A DNA stretch of 64,000 nucleotides from Hamadaea tsunoensis DSM 44101 (GCF_000428945.1 NZ_AUAX01000015.1:62001-126000); one strand, 5' to 3'. Positions 50,735 through 59,345 are shown, numbered from the stretch's first letter. Notes: generated by a model not told the origin, from the letters alone. Numbers and translations are program-made.

Positions 50735-52432
50735 GTGCGCTTCACCCGATCCCTCGGCGCGCTGACTGGTGCCGCGACGCTCGCCGTCGCCGTACTGGCC
50801 GTCGCGCCCCCCGCCACGGCGAACGGGCCGGCGGCCGCCCGCCCCGGCGAAGCCCGCCCGCTGGGCCGCGTCGCGCTGGTGCCGCTGGACGACCGGCCGG
50901 TCAACCTGCTCGCGCCGGCCGCCACCGCGGCCCTCGCCGGGCTCGCGGTCACCACGCCGCCACGCGATCTGCTCGGCCGGTTCACCACGCCCGGCGACCC
51001 GGTGGCCGTCGGGCAGTGGCTCACCAGCCAGAACGACGCCGACGCGTACGTGGTGTCGACGAGCATGCTCGCCTACGGCGGGCTCGTCGCCTCGCGAACG
51101 GCGGCGATGTCCGAGGCGGACGCCCAGTCCCACATCCAGCCGATCAAGGCGGTCCGGCAGGCCCACCCGAAGACGCCGCTCTACGTCTTCGACACCATCC
51201 AGCGCCTCGCCCTGACCGGCCTGACCGTCAACGGCACCGACTACGCCACCCTCGTACGCGAATGGGCGATCCTCTACGACGAGGTCGTCAACCTGGGCAT
51301 GACCCAGTACCAGGCACAGCTCGACGCCAAGCGGGCGCAGATCCCGGACGAGGTCCTCGCCGACTACCTCGCCGCCCGGCAGCGCAACCACGACATCAAC
51401 GAGCAGATGGTCCGCTGGGTGGCCGACGGCACGATCGACGACCTCGTCCTGGGTGAGGACGACACCGCGCCCTACGGCCTGGAGCGGGCCGAGCGCGTCC
51501 AGCTCGAACAGCTCGTCGCCCAGCTCGGTGTCGGCGACAAGGTGCAGATCTTCCCGGGCGCCGACGAGATCGACGCCCTGCTCGTCGCGCGCTACGTGCT
51601 CACCAAGCTCAACGTGCACCCGTCGGTGGCCGTCCAGTACGCCGGCGTCGACGGCAGCGCGTTCACCGCGGCGCTGGAGGACATCCCGTTCGCCGACAAC
51701 ATCACCCGGCACCTGGCGGCGCTCGGCCTGAAGGTCGACCCGGCGTCGTCGGTCCACCTGCTGGTGAACACGCCCTCGGCGACCGGGGCCGACCGCGGCG
51801 CCGACCTCGACCGCTTCGTCGCCCAGGCCGCGGACCTGCTGGGCCAGGGCAAGAGCGTGATCGTGGACGACCCGGTCATCGTCAACAAGGCCGACCACGA
51901 CCTGGTCACCCGGATGCAGGACCGCCTGCCCCTGCTCGACCTGCTCGGCTACTCCGGCTGGAACACCGGCGGCAACTCCCTCGGCCTCGCGCTGGCCGAA
52001 GGCCTGTCCCGGTACGCCTTCCTGGAGGCGACCCGCCAGCCGCTGCGCCACGGCATCACCCCCGCCATCGCGCTGACGGCCGCCGACGCGCACGTCGAGT
52101 ACCTGCTGAAGCGCTTCGTCATCGACGACCGGTGGAAGAACGACGTGCAGCCGGCGGCCATCGCGTACGGGCAGTCGCAGGGCTGGAACACCAACAGCCT
52201 GACCGACGAGCAGTACACGCCGATGAACCAGTGGGTGGTAGACCACCTGACGCCGACCACCCAGGACTACTACGACCGCTACTTCGGCGGCCGCCGGGTC
52301 CTGGTCGGCTACCTGCTCGGCCACCCGGTCACCGCCCGCGTCGCGAGCCTGGACTCGGTGACGGTGCACCTGCCGTGGCCGCGCCTGTTCGAGACGGAAC
52401 TCCAGGTCTCGACGAGCCTGAAACTGATCTGA
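50735..52432 (+). CDS. DUF4127 family secreted protein
   Basis: 565 residues; GGAGG 4 bases before the GTG. Signal peptide ends near PPATANG. The DUF4127 signature is clear: GRVALVPLDDRPVNLLAPAA, VVSTSMLAYGGLVASR, VFDTIQRLALT, NDVQPAAIAYGQSQGWNTN. The family has no proven activity; several conserved Asp/Arg/His residues suggest an enzyme acting on sugars. Here it is tied to an amino-sugar regulon by shared operators and by divergence from the FAD gene. Confidence 0.88.
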   Translation: MRFTRSLGALTGAATLAVAVLAVAPPATANGPAAARPGEARPLGRVALVPLDDRPVNLLAPAATAALAGLAVTTPPRDLLGRFTTPGDPVAVGQWLTSQNDADAYVVSTSMLAYGGLVASRTAAMSEADAQSHIQPIKAVRQAHPKTPLYVFDTIQRLALTGLTVNGTDYATLVREWAILYDEVVNLGMTQYQAQLDAKRAQIPDEVLADYLAARQRNHDINEQMVRWVADGTIDDLVLGEDDTAPYGLERAERVQLEQLVAQLGVGDKVQIFPGADEIDALLVARYVLTKLNVHPSVAVQYAGVDGSAFTAALEDIPFADNITRHLAALGLKVDPASSVHLLVNTPSATGADRGADLDRFVAQAADLLGQGKSVIVDDPVIVNKADHDLVTRMQDRLPLLDLLGYSGWNTGGNSLGLALAEGLSRYAFLEATRQPLRHGITPAIALTAADAHVEYLLKRFVIDDRWKNDVQPAAIAYGQSQGWNTNSLTDEQYTPMNQWVVDHLTPTTQDYYDRYFGGRRVLVGYLLGHPVTARVASLDSVTVHLPWPRLFETELQVSTSLKLI

Positions 52433-52452
52433 ACCGTACGGTTCAACCGCTC

Positions 52453-52494
52453 CCGAGCAGGGTCGCCGCCGTTCCTGGTGGCGGCCCTGCTCGG
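52453..52494. terminator. Hairpin terminator between DUF4127 and cupin genes
   Basis: CCGAGCAGGG and CCCTGCTCGG pair, with further imperfect pairing inside (TCGCCGCC/GGCGG) around GTTCCTG. It lies 20 bases past the DUF4127 stop, between convergent genes. Confidence 0.75.
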
Positions 52495-52538
52495 CCATCG
52501 CCGATCTCCGGAGTGGGACGGGCGCAGCGAGACAGAGT

Positions 52539-53006
52539 TCAGCGAGGCTCGGACAGCCCGATCGGCGGGCCGGTGAAGTCCAGCCAGTTCGCCCGTCCGA
52601 GATCGGCGATTCCCTCCGGGCCAACCGGTCCGGCCGCCTCGGCGAACTGCTCGAAGAACCGCTCGATGCCGGCCGGAGTAGTGACGATCAGCAGCCGGCC
52701 CGGCTCGTCGCCGACATTCTGGAAGGCGTGCGGGAGGCCCCGGGGGCCGAAGGCCAGACCACCTGCGGACGCGTACAGCATCTCGTCGCCTGCCTTGAAC
52801 CGGAACTCGCCCGCGAGCACGTACCACAGCTCGTCTTCGCGCAGGTGGCTGTGCAGGCCGGGACCGGCCTCGGGTGGAACGAGGAATTCGAGCACCGTCA
52901 TCGAGCCGTTGGTCCGCGGCGTGTCGGCCTTGATCGTCACCTCCCCGCCGATCGGCGCGGGCAGTGTCACGCCGTCGCCCGCAGCCACAGCGAACGCCCT
53001 GGTCAT
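52539..53006 (-). CDS. Cupin-domain protein
   Basis: 155 residues, one cupin barrel. Motif 1 GPGLHSHLREDELWYVLAGE and motif 2 GPRGLPHAFQNVGDEPGRL are well kept, so a metal site is likely. It probably serves as a small-molecule isomerase, dioxygenase or sensor; substrate unknown. No operon partner. Confidence 0.88.
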   Translation of the reverse strand: MTRAFAVAAGDGVTLPAPIGGEVTIKADTPRTNGSMTVLEFLVPPEAGPGLHSHLREDELWYVLAGEFRFKAGDEMLYASAGGLAFGPRGLPHAFQNVGDEPGRLLIVTTPAGIERFFEQFAEAAGPVGPEGIADLGRANWLDFTGPPIGLSEPR

Positions 53007-53107
53007 GAAATCAGGTTAACCGCAGGCCCCGCCGGAATGTGCGGGTGTTCGTCCATGAAGCGGCTACCCGTGGGAGCGGCCTTCGACCGGCAACAAGCTG
53101 GGCTGTG

Positions 53108-54013
53108 TCAGCCTGCCAGCCGGGCGAGAGCCAACGCGTACGCCTGGTCGAGTGCCTCAGCGGCAGCGCAGGGGACGTCCGGCTGCACACCGATGCCTTC
53201 CCAGTTCGCGCCCGAGACGGGGTTGACGGCTCGGCCCGTGGGGACGGTGACTTCCAGGTGCGGGTGCACGGTCCAGCCTCTGCACGGATGTGCGCCGCCG
53301 CGGGTAGGCTCGCCGACCACAACGGCGCGGCCGAGCTGCTGCAGGTCGTACGCCAGTTCCTCAGCGGCGGAGAAGGTGCTCTCGCTGGACAGCAAGTACA
53401 GGGGCTTGCTGCCGCCGAAGCGCGCGCCGGGAACGTGCGGCAGGCTCCAGGACTGCTCGCTGCGCTCGCCCGCGCGCCAGTACATGGTGTTGAGGTGGGT
53501 ACGCTCGTCCAGGAGGTAGCTGCAGACGAAGGCAACCGTGTCCGGGTCGCCGCCCCGGTTGGCGCGGAGGTCCACGATCAGCGCCCGGGCGCTGGAGGCC
53601 AGCGTGAGCGCAGCACTCACCGGCTCGGCGGCCCACTCCAGCGGAAACAGCATCGGCGCCAGCTCCACCACGGCGACCCCACCGTCGAGCAGCTCCACCC
53701 GCGGCGCACCGCCCAGCGAGGTGTCGAAGTCCCGGCGCATGGACGCCAGGGTCGCCGCGCCCTGCTCGGGGGACACCGGGTCGGCGTGGTACTTCAGTCT
53801 CAGGTGCCTGTCCTCGTTGACGGACTGCAGGTCCGCGGTGACCAGACCAGCGAGCTCCTCAGGACCGTCGACGTCGTAGGCGCCTGCGGCGAGGCGTCGT
53901 TGCAGCAGGTCGGCGAGCTGCTCGGCGACCTCGGGGAAGACGTATTGCCCGGTCAGCAGCCGGGCCGTCTCCTCGATGACAGCGGCAGACTGTAGCTTCG
54001 TCAAGATCGTCAC
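53108..54013 (-). CDS. S41-family serine peptidase (IRBP/tail-specific-protease-like)
   Basis: 301 residues from the GTG at 54013. Features: a helical N-terminal part (VIEETARLLTGQYVFPEVAE), NEDRHLRLKYH, then the catalytic region ALIVDLRANRGGDP and SSESTFSAAEELAYDLQQLG, with the Ser nucleophile in TFSAAE, followed by GEPTRGGAHPC. No PDZ domain and no signal peptide, so it is a cytoplasmic short form. A promoter directly abuts the GTG, so the mRNA is probably leaderless. Confidence 0.88.
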   Translation of the reverse strand: MTILTKLQSAAVIEETARLLTGQYVFPEVAEQLADLLQRRLAAGAYDVDGPEELAGLVTADLQSVNEDRHLRLKYHADPVSPEQGAATLASMRRDFDTSLGGAPRVELLDGGVAVVELAPMLFPLEWAAEPVSAALTLASSARALIVDLRANRGGDPDTVAFVCSYLLDERTHLNTMYWRAGERSEQSWSLPHVPGARFGGSKPLYLLSSESTFSAAEELAYDLQQLGRAVVVGEPTRGGAHPCRGWTVHPHLEVTVPTGRAVNPVSGANWEGIGVQPDVPCAAAEALDQAYALALARLAG

Positions 54014-54020
54014 GGCAGGG

Positions 54021-54049
54021 AGTAGAACACTGCCTGAGGAAAAGGTCAA
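54021..54049 (-). promoter_or_regulatory. Promoter of the S41 peptidase gene
   Basis: On the minus strand TTGACC (54044-54049), a 17-bp spacer and TCTACT (54021-54026) end 7 bases before the GTG start. Apparent extension of the reading frame upstream to a TTG is simply this -35 box. Confidence 0.65.
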
Positions 54050-54862
54050 AAGCGTGGAACCTGCCGGCCTTCCTCCGACGGAACGGTCGCCGCCGTGCGG
54101 AGCAGGCTATGACGCGCGAACCGTTGGTCCCGGTCCAGGACGCTGCCGGCCGGCAAGGCGGCACGAAGCACCACATCGAGCACCCGATCAGGATCAGCCT
54201 GGTAGCAATCCACTGGCCCAGGCCGCGTTCGCCTCGATGACGGCCCACCCGTCGGCGGTGTCGCCGATGTCGATGACCACCGCGCTGGGAAGGCTCGCAC
54301 CGACCTCGGCCAAGAGTTCCATACCGAAGGCGAGCGCATCAGCAGGCGCATCGGCGATGTGCAGGCGACCGTTCTCGGCGTACTGGCTGGCCGCGTGGAT
54401 CTGCCCGTCGAGGACGAACAGCCGGTATTCGCTGGATAGATCGATCAGGTCGCTGACCAGCACCACGGTGTCCGCATCCACAGCGTCGGAGCCGGGCAGC
54501 CGGGTCCCGTCGCTGTAGATCATCGCCTTGATGCTCTTGTCGTTGGGCGACTTGATGAAGGCGGGCGAGCGTAGCTGCCACGCGCGGCTGATCGGCACCG
54601 CCTCGACTCGGCGGCGGACCAACGGGCGCGGCAGCCGGGCCAACCAGTCCATCGGCGCTTCCAGCAACGCGATACCCAGCTTGCCGGCGACGGCATCGGC
54701 GAAACCTGGTCCGGCGTGCACATGCTCAGCGGTCAAGCCAGCTGGAACGGCGAACGTCGGCAGCTGCACGGTCGCCAGGCCACGCTGTTGCGCAGCCGCT
54801 CGGATCGCGCCCGCAGATGCGGTCAGCCGGGGCGGAAACACCAAGGTCACCAGCCGCATCAT
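54046..54862 (-). pseudogene. ATP-grasp-domain protein with a frameshift
   Basis: The first 224 codons encode an ATP-grasp protein of the DUF4343-like group (RLVTLVFPPRLTASAGAIRA, FIKSPNDKSIKAMIYSDG, SSEYRLFVLDGQIHAASQY, GWAVIEANAAWASG) and then stop after LLPG. In the next frame the sequence continues exactly as the family should: CYQADPDRVLDVVLRAALPA and on to a stop at 54046. One extra T near 54216 (GGATTGC for GGATGC) explains it. It could be inactive, sequencing error, or a slippage site. The ligase would join an acyl group to an amine. Confidence 0.7.
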
Positions 54863-54912
54863 GCCCAATCGGCGGCGTACTCACCAGGGAATTGATCAAC
54901 TATCTTGTAGAC

Positions 54913-55524
54913 ATGAGCGGCGAAGTCCAATCCGTCGAGGTGACTAGACTTGACGCCGCCTGGAACAGCTCGTGGCCAGGCTCTCCGCCTGCGGCCGACC
55001 CGCTGCGCTACCAGTTCGCAGGGCAATGGGTTCGATTCCACACCCTCCCGAATGCGAAGCGGTACGCAACTTCGGCGGCCGAGCACGCCGAAATCTTGCG
55101 CCGCCATCACACATTGCTGGAAGCGCTCCTCGGCGACGCCATGCCCGGCGCCGGAACACTGGTAGCGGTCACCTGCTCGTGGTCGTCGACTTCGTCACCG
55201 ACTCCGCGAGATCCGGCAGTCGCCGCGACCACCCCGGACGCCGTCCATTGGCGAAGCGACGACTTGGCAACAGAACCAGGCTTCCAGTCGTGGCAGCACC
55301 ATTACGCCACCCCGCTCACCATGGCTGATCCCGCGCTTGACCGGCTTCTTTTGTGCGTGGCCGACGACATGACCGACGGCGTCATCCTGACCAACACCAC
55401 CTGTGACTGGGTCTTCCACCCTTATGACGGCGGTGCAGACATTTTCACCAACAGCACCGAGGACCGTGACCGGCTCTCGGCCGCGTATGCCGATTGGCTG
55501 CCACCGAGCCCGTCAGGTGCATGA
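54913..55524 (+). CDS. Hypothetical protein (DUF3885-like C-terminus)
   Basis: 203 residues, soluble. DAAWNSSWPGSPPAADPLRY opens the protein; the C-terminal half (CVADDMTDGVILTNTTCDWV, FHPYDGGADIFTNSTEDRDR) resembles DUF3885, a small family often found near toxin-immunity loci. TATCTT (54901-54906) lies 6 bases before the ATG and no Shine-Dalgarno is present, so it appears leaderless. It diverges from the ATP-grasp gene. Family assignment is tentative. Confidence 0.65.
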   Translation: MSGEVQSVEVTRLDAAWNSSWPGSPPAADPLRYQFAGQWVRFHTLPNAKRYATSAAEHAEILRRHHTLLEALLGDAMPGAGTLVAVTCSWSSTSSPTPRDPAVAATTPDAVHWRSDDLATEPGFQSWQHHYATPLTMADPALDRLLLCVADDMTDGVILTNTTCDWVFHPYDGGADIFTNSTEDRDRLSAAYADWLPPSPSGA

Positions 55525-55550
55525 TTCAGGAAAGTCCACTCTGAATATCC

Positions 55551-55676
55551 CTACGCCGAGGTGAGTCCAGGGCGGACCGGCGGCGACGGAGGCGCGACCG
55601 ACCGCGGGTCGTAGCTGACACAGCCGGCCGTACCTGTGGCGAACAGCAGCGCGACGACCGTCCCCCGTACCTTCAC
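55551..55676 (-). CDS. Small lipoprotein, 41 residues
   Basis: A short ORF below the usual size cut-off: GTG start, then MKVRGTVVALLFATGTAGCV, with a lipobox (TGTAGC) after a hydrophobic segment, then a Pro-rich tail (YDPRSVAPPSPPVRPG). TATGCT lies 6 bases before the GTG, pointing to leaderless expression. Lipid attachment is inferred from the motif; function unknown. Confidence 0.5.
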   Translation of the reverse strand: MKVRGTVVALLFATGTAGCVSYDPRSVAPPSPPVRPGLTSA

Positions 55677-55817
55677 GTGGCGAGCATAGGTGCCACGGCC
55701 CTCCTGCGGACCCACCGGTGCCGCGCCATGGTGACAAGGTCTGCGCGTGACCGCGAACTGGCCGGAAGCCGCAGTGCTTCCCACACGATCATGCGTGCCC
55801 CATGGAAGGATCACTGC

Positions 55818-56438
55818 ATGGGCGAAAATCGGCGTCGCTGGGTGAACACCACGCACGACTGGTCCGCGCTGGTTGATCACGGGCATCTCGCCGATGTCCG
55901 GGTTCACCGTGAGCGGTACGCGCCCGGCGGTCTCGTCCACCTCGTTCTTGAGGTCGTTGCCTACGCCAATGACGAGGCCGAAGCGTCCGGCCGCACGGGT
56001 CGATGCGCGGTGACGCTGTTCCGCGACGGATCGGTGGCGGTGGCCGACGACGGCCGCGGTACCGAAACCCGCCTGGATGAGGACGGCAGGCCCGTCAGGA
56101 AACCGGTGATGGCCACCAAGGATCTGCGCTTCTTCGACGGCCCGCCGTCCGCCCACCTGCCGAACGGTGCGCCGCGGCGGGGAATGTCCATTGTGGCTGC
56201 GCTCAGCGAGTGGCTCACCCACACCAATCGGCGCCGGGCCGGGTCATGGACGCAGCGCTACGCGAACGGAGTTCCCGTGACCGGGCTGGTCACCATCGGC
56301 GAGGACGGAACAACGGGAACGACCGTGCGCTTTCTGCCCTGCGCCGCCGCGCGTCCCCGCAAGCCGGTGACGCCCGCCGAGCTCCGTGGCTTCGCAGCTG
56401 GCTTCCCGCATGTCGACGTCCTGTTCGTGACTGCTTGA
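55818..56438 (+). CDS. Stand-alone GyrB/ParE-like GHKL ATPase domain protein
   Basis: 206 residues; GAAGGA 7 bases before the ATG. VRVHRERYAPGGLVHLVLEV and VALFRDG-type strands lead to VAVADDGRGTETRL, the GyrB DNGRG metal/ATP element, and later GMSIVAALSEWLTHTNRR and GSWTQRYANGVPVTGL match GyrB's SVVNALS and WxQxYxxGxP. The N-box reads EVVAYANDEA, so the usual Asn is a Tyr, and the GLHGVG lid is missing. It has no transducer, toprim or DNA-binding domain. ATP binding may be lost or altered; role unknown. Confidence 0.7.
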   Translation: MGENRRRWVNTTHDWSALVDHGHLADVRVHRERYAPGGLVHLVLEVVAYANDEAEASGRTGRCAVTLFRDGSVAVADDGRGTETRLDEDGRPVRKPVMATKDLRFFDGPPSAHLPNGAPRRGMSIVAALSEWLTHTNRRRAGSWTQRYANGVPVTGLVTIGEDGTTGTTVRFLPCAAARPRKPVTPAELRGFAAGFPHVDVLFVTA

Positions 56439-56542
56439 CCGGCCGCCCGCTTGATCATGTTTGACCCGCCCCGGGCTGACGCTTCGGTGGCCGCGTTAGT
56501 TGTCAAAACTGTGGATGCAGAGCACCATCGCCCGCGAACGGC

Positions 56543-56815
56543 TCAGTATGCTTGCGTGCGCGGCATTACATCGCGCAGTCCCTCCGCCGCGTAGTGAAAC
56601 GCCGTAACAGCTTTGTGGACGGCGTGGAACGCTTTGTTCGCAGGTGACGGGATGTCCCAGGCCTGGAGCGTGGAATTGATCAGAAGTTCCCGTTTGCCCG
56701 CCAGCGTGACCTCGCTGACCCGAAACCTCGTGCTCCATCCGATGCCGTCCGGATCCACCAGGTCCGCTCGATAGATGTTCGGCTCTTCGCACTCGATCCT
56801 ACGGATCTCCCACAC
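56543..56815 (-). CDS. Small hypothetical protein
   Basis: 90 residues; GTG 5 bases after GGAGG. WEIRRIECEEPNIYRADLVD, PDGIGWSTRFRVSEVTLAGK and NKAFHAVHKAVTAFHYAAEG suggest a small alpha+beta domain. Less GC-rich than its surroundings. Family and function unknown. Confidence 0.65.
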   Translation of the reverse strand: MWEIRRIECEEPNIYRADLVDPDGIGWSTRFRVSEVTLAGKRELLINSTLQAWDIPSPANKAFHAVHKAVTAFHYAAEGLRDVMPRTQAY

Positions 56816-56979
56816 GGCAACCTCCGGGTACTAGTTTGGCCCAGTTGGAGATCTTCGTACTCATGATCGTGGTGAGTTTTGGCCCCGGTCTTCGTGGACT
56901 GGCGGACCGTCCCACACCAGCCGATCTGGTCGTTCTCGGGGCGGAGTTCGTCCGGTAGCGGAAGAACGCCGGGCGCGCA

Positions 56980-57465
56980 TCAGCTGCGGTCCTCGAAGCT
57001 GATTTCGATGAGTCCGTCGTCCGCCCACCGCCTGAGCAGCATAGCCAAGAGGTGCCAGAATGCCTCAATCGCCTGTCGGATCCGATCCAGTATGTCGTTC
57101 ACCAAGTCGTCACGAACGACACTTTCGATCGCCTTTGCAGCGTCGACCTGCTCTAGGAACTGGCTGACTCCGGCCCGCAGATACTCAAGATCTTGAACTA
57201 TCGCTGCGGCGAAAGCGGCTTCCCCTCCTGTGCCGGATGGGCGTACGAGCCTCCCGCGCAGAGAAGATGCGGTGATCCGCATCTTCTCTGCTATCTGGTC
57301 CATCTGGGCCCGGACGAGGTCGTCCCGGATGCCGTGAAAGCAGGTCGCAAGCTCGGCTACGCCGGCTTCCGCATAACCCAACGACGTCCCCATCTTGCCG
57401 ATCAGTCGGTTGGACTGCGGCGAAGCCAGCGAACGGTCGTGGGAGCCGTGGTGTTCGTTTCTCAT
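56980..57465 (-). CDS. Hypothetical all-helical protein
   Basis: 161 residues from the ATG at 57465 (an ATG nine bases upstream is equally possible; no clear binding site). Predicted long helices (FHGIRDDLVRAQMDQIAEKM, IVQDLEYLRAGVSQFLEQVD, DILDRIRQAIEAFWHLLAML) may form a coiled-coil or four-helix bundle. Lower GC than neighbours suggests acquired DNA. Family not recognised. Confidence 0.55.
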   Translation of the reverse strand: MRNEHHGSHDRSLASPQSNRLIGKMGTSLGYAEAGVAELATCFHGIRDDLVRAQMDQIAEKMRITASSLRGRLVRPSGTGGEAAFAAAIVQDLEYLRAGVSQFLEQVDAAKAIESVVRDDLVNDILDRIRQAIEAFWHLLAMLLRRWADDGLIEISFEDRS

Positions 57466-57476
57466 GGCCAACATCT

Positions 57477-57599
57477 TTAGCCATGTGGCCGCGCTCGAAC
57501 ATCCGCACATCGGCAATCCTCGAGGTCGTCGAGGTCCCAGCTGATGCCAACCGGAGGACTCAGCGATGGTACCGGGCCGTCGTACCAGCGGCCGGTCAT
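57477..57599 (-). CDS. Doubtful 40-residue ORF
   Basis: The frame MTGRWYDGPVPSLSPPVG then ISWDLDDLEDCRCADVRARP is tidy and ends at TAA, but third-position G/C use is only moderate and there is no ribosome binding site. It falls in the 295-bp gap 57466-57760, which otherwise shows nothing I can name. It may be a remnant. Confidence 0.25.
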   Translation of the reverse strand: MTGRWYDGPVPSLSPPVGISWDLDDLEDCRCADVRARPHG

Positions 57600-57760
57600 C
57601 GGCAGATCCGAATAGGCGAAGCGTTGGTCAGAGCGTGATCGACCCTGGCCGTCGTGCGATGCGGCAGTCACTCTCACTCGGGTACCAGCAGGCACGAAAG
57701 GGGCCGGCGCGCATAAGCTCGGCCCGGACCGGCGGAATCGCGCGACCCGGAGGGCAGGGC

Positions 57761-58435
57761 ATGGACCAGGGCACCCGTGACGAGATGCTCTACTGCCTGG
57801 CGGAGGCTGTCGAAGCCGTCTCGGTCGCGCACCCCACCCGGGTCGCCGTCGACGGACCGCCCGCCGCCGGCAAGACCACCCTCGCCGACGAACTGGCCAG
57901 CATCCTGCGTGCGCAGGGCCGCGAGGTCATCCGCGCGACGATCGACGACTTCCTCTTCCCTCGGGCGCAGCGCTATCCACGCGGCGAGTACTCGGCCGAA
58001 GGCTGCTACTACGACACCCACGACTACAACGCGCTGAACAAGGTTCTCCTCGATCCGCTCGGCCCGGGCGGGGATCGACGCTTCCAACCGGCGATCTACG
58101 ACCACGACGCCGATACTGTCCTGTCCCCGCCGGTCACTACCGTCCCGGCCGACGCCGTGCTGCTCTTCGACGGCGTCTTCCTCCTGCGCCCGGAACTGCT
58201 CGATCGGTGGGAGCTGCGCGTGTTCGTGTCGACGGCACTGGAGGACACCGTGGACCGAGCCGTGATCCGGGAACGCGAAGTGTCCTCCCGGGCCGACGTC
58301 GAACGGCGCTGGCGCGAGCGTTACATCCCGTCCCAACAGCTCTACCTCGCCACGGCCCAGCCGACCCGGCACGCCGACATCGTCGTCCACAACGATGAAC
58401 CCCGCCGGCCGCGCTGGGAGATCCGAACACGCTGA
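57761..58435 (+). CDS. Uridine kinase-like P-loop kinase
   Basis: 224 residues; the ATG at 57761 has GGAGG 7 bases upstream, better placed than an in-frame ATG at 57566. Walker A VDGPPAAGKTTLADELA, DDFLFPRAQRYPRGEYSAEG (lid/substrate Asp) and LLFDGVFLLRPELLDRWELR are characteristic of the Udk/PRK family. It would phosphorylate a nucleoside or similar alcohol. Converges on the NmrA gene. Confidence 0.88.
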   Translation: MDQGTRDEMLYCLAEAVEAVSVAHPTRVAVDGPPAAGKTTLADELASILRAQGREVIRATIDDFLFPRAQRYPRGEYSAEGCYYDTHDYNALNKVLLDPLGPGGDRRFQPAIYDHDADTVLSPPVTTVPADAVLLFDGVFLLRPELLDRWELRVFVSTALEDTVDRAVIREREVSSRADVERRWRERYIPSQQLYLATAQPTRHADIVVHNDEPRRPRWEIRTR

Positions 58436-58466
58436 CGTACGCGACCGTCCAGCCGACGGCCCGTGC

Positions 58467-59306
58467 TCAGCGGAAGTCGGACACGTGGTCGGCCGCCCAC
58501 TGGGCGAACGTTCGCGCCGGCCGGCCGAGGACCACCGCCACGTCGTCGGTCACCGGTTCCGGTGTCTCGATCAGCGTGGCCCACGAACGCAGGGCCAGGT
58601 CCGCGAACGCCGGGCTGCCCATCGCGGCGGCCAGCATCGGGCGTAGCTCGTCGGCGGTGATCTCCTCCCAGCGCAGGTCGCGGCCGATCGACTCGCCGAT
58701 GAGGCGTACCTGGTCGGCCTGGGTGACCGTCTCCGGTCCACTGAGGACGTAGGTGCGCTTGTCGTGGCCGTCCGAGGTCAGGGCCTCGACGGCCACGGCC
58801 GCGATGTCGTCCTCGTGCACCATCGACCGGGCCGCCGCGCCGTACGGCCACCGCACCACGCCCTCGGCCCGGATCTGCGCCGCCCAGCCGAGCGCGTTGG
58901 TCGCGATGCCGGTGGGGCGCAGCATCGTCCACGGCAGACCGGCGTCGTCGACGGCCCGCTCCACCAACGCCCAGAACGACTGCGGATCCGCCTCGGCGGA
59001 AGCGGCCGACACGTACGCCACGTGCGGCGAACCCGCCTCGGCAAGCACTTCGGCCACCCGCGGGGCGAGCTCGGCCGTGGTCGCCGGGTCGACGAACGGC
59101 CAGACCAGGAACACCCCGTCGACGTCCGCCAGGTGCGGCCGCAGCGAGGCTGGATCGGCCAGGTCCGCCGCGACCACTTCCACCCCTGCGGGCAGCTTCG
59201 CCCGGCTCGGATGGCGGGTCACCGCGCGTACGCCGTGGCCCGCGGCCGCCAGCCGCTCCACGACCCGCCGCCCGACGTTGCCGGTCGCTCCGGTCACGAG
59301 AATCAT
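58467..59306 (-). CDS. NmrA/SDR-type NAD(P)-binding protein
   Basis: 279 residues; GGAGG 5 bases before the ATG. Rossmann motif MILVTGATGNVGRRVVERLA; SFWALVERAVDDAGLPWTML and RPTGIATNA are typical of the atypical SDR NmrA/QOR2 group (redox-sensing quinone reductase or regulator). Transcribed from a promoter with a 19-bp spacer next to the MerR gene, which implies activation by that regulator. Confidence 0.9.
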   Translation of the reverse strand: MILVTGATGNVGRRVVERLAAAGHGVRAVTRHPSRAKLPAGVEVVAADLADPASLRPHLADVDGVFLVWPFVDPATTAELAPRVAEVLAEAGSPHVAYVSAASAEADPQSFWALVERAVDDAGLPWTMLRPTGIATNALGWAAQIRAEGVVRWPYGAAARSMVHEDDIAAVAVEALTSDGHDKRTYVLSGPETVTQADQVRLIGESIGRDLRWEEITADELRPMLAAAMGSPAFADLALRSWATLIETPEPVTDDVAVVLGRPARTFAQWAADHVSDFR

Positions 59307-59345
59307 GGTCTCCTCCAGGGAATTCGGGTGAACTCGATGCAGTCG

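Noticed and set aside
54014-54049. Extension of the S41 peptidase to a TTG at 54049
   Set aside because: This TTG is part of a TTGACC -35 box with a matching -10 at 17 bp; the GTG at 54013 directly follows the promoter.
57566-57760. N-terminal extension of the uridine-kinase-like gene from an ATG with GGAGG upstream
   Set aside because: The 65 extra residues are Arg/Ser/Gly-rich without domain character; the ATG at 57761 has an equally good site and starts the kinase fold properly.
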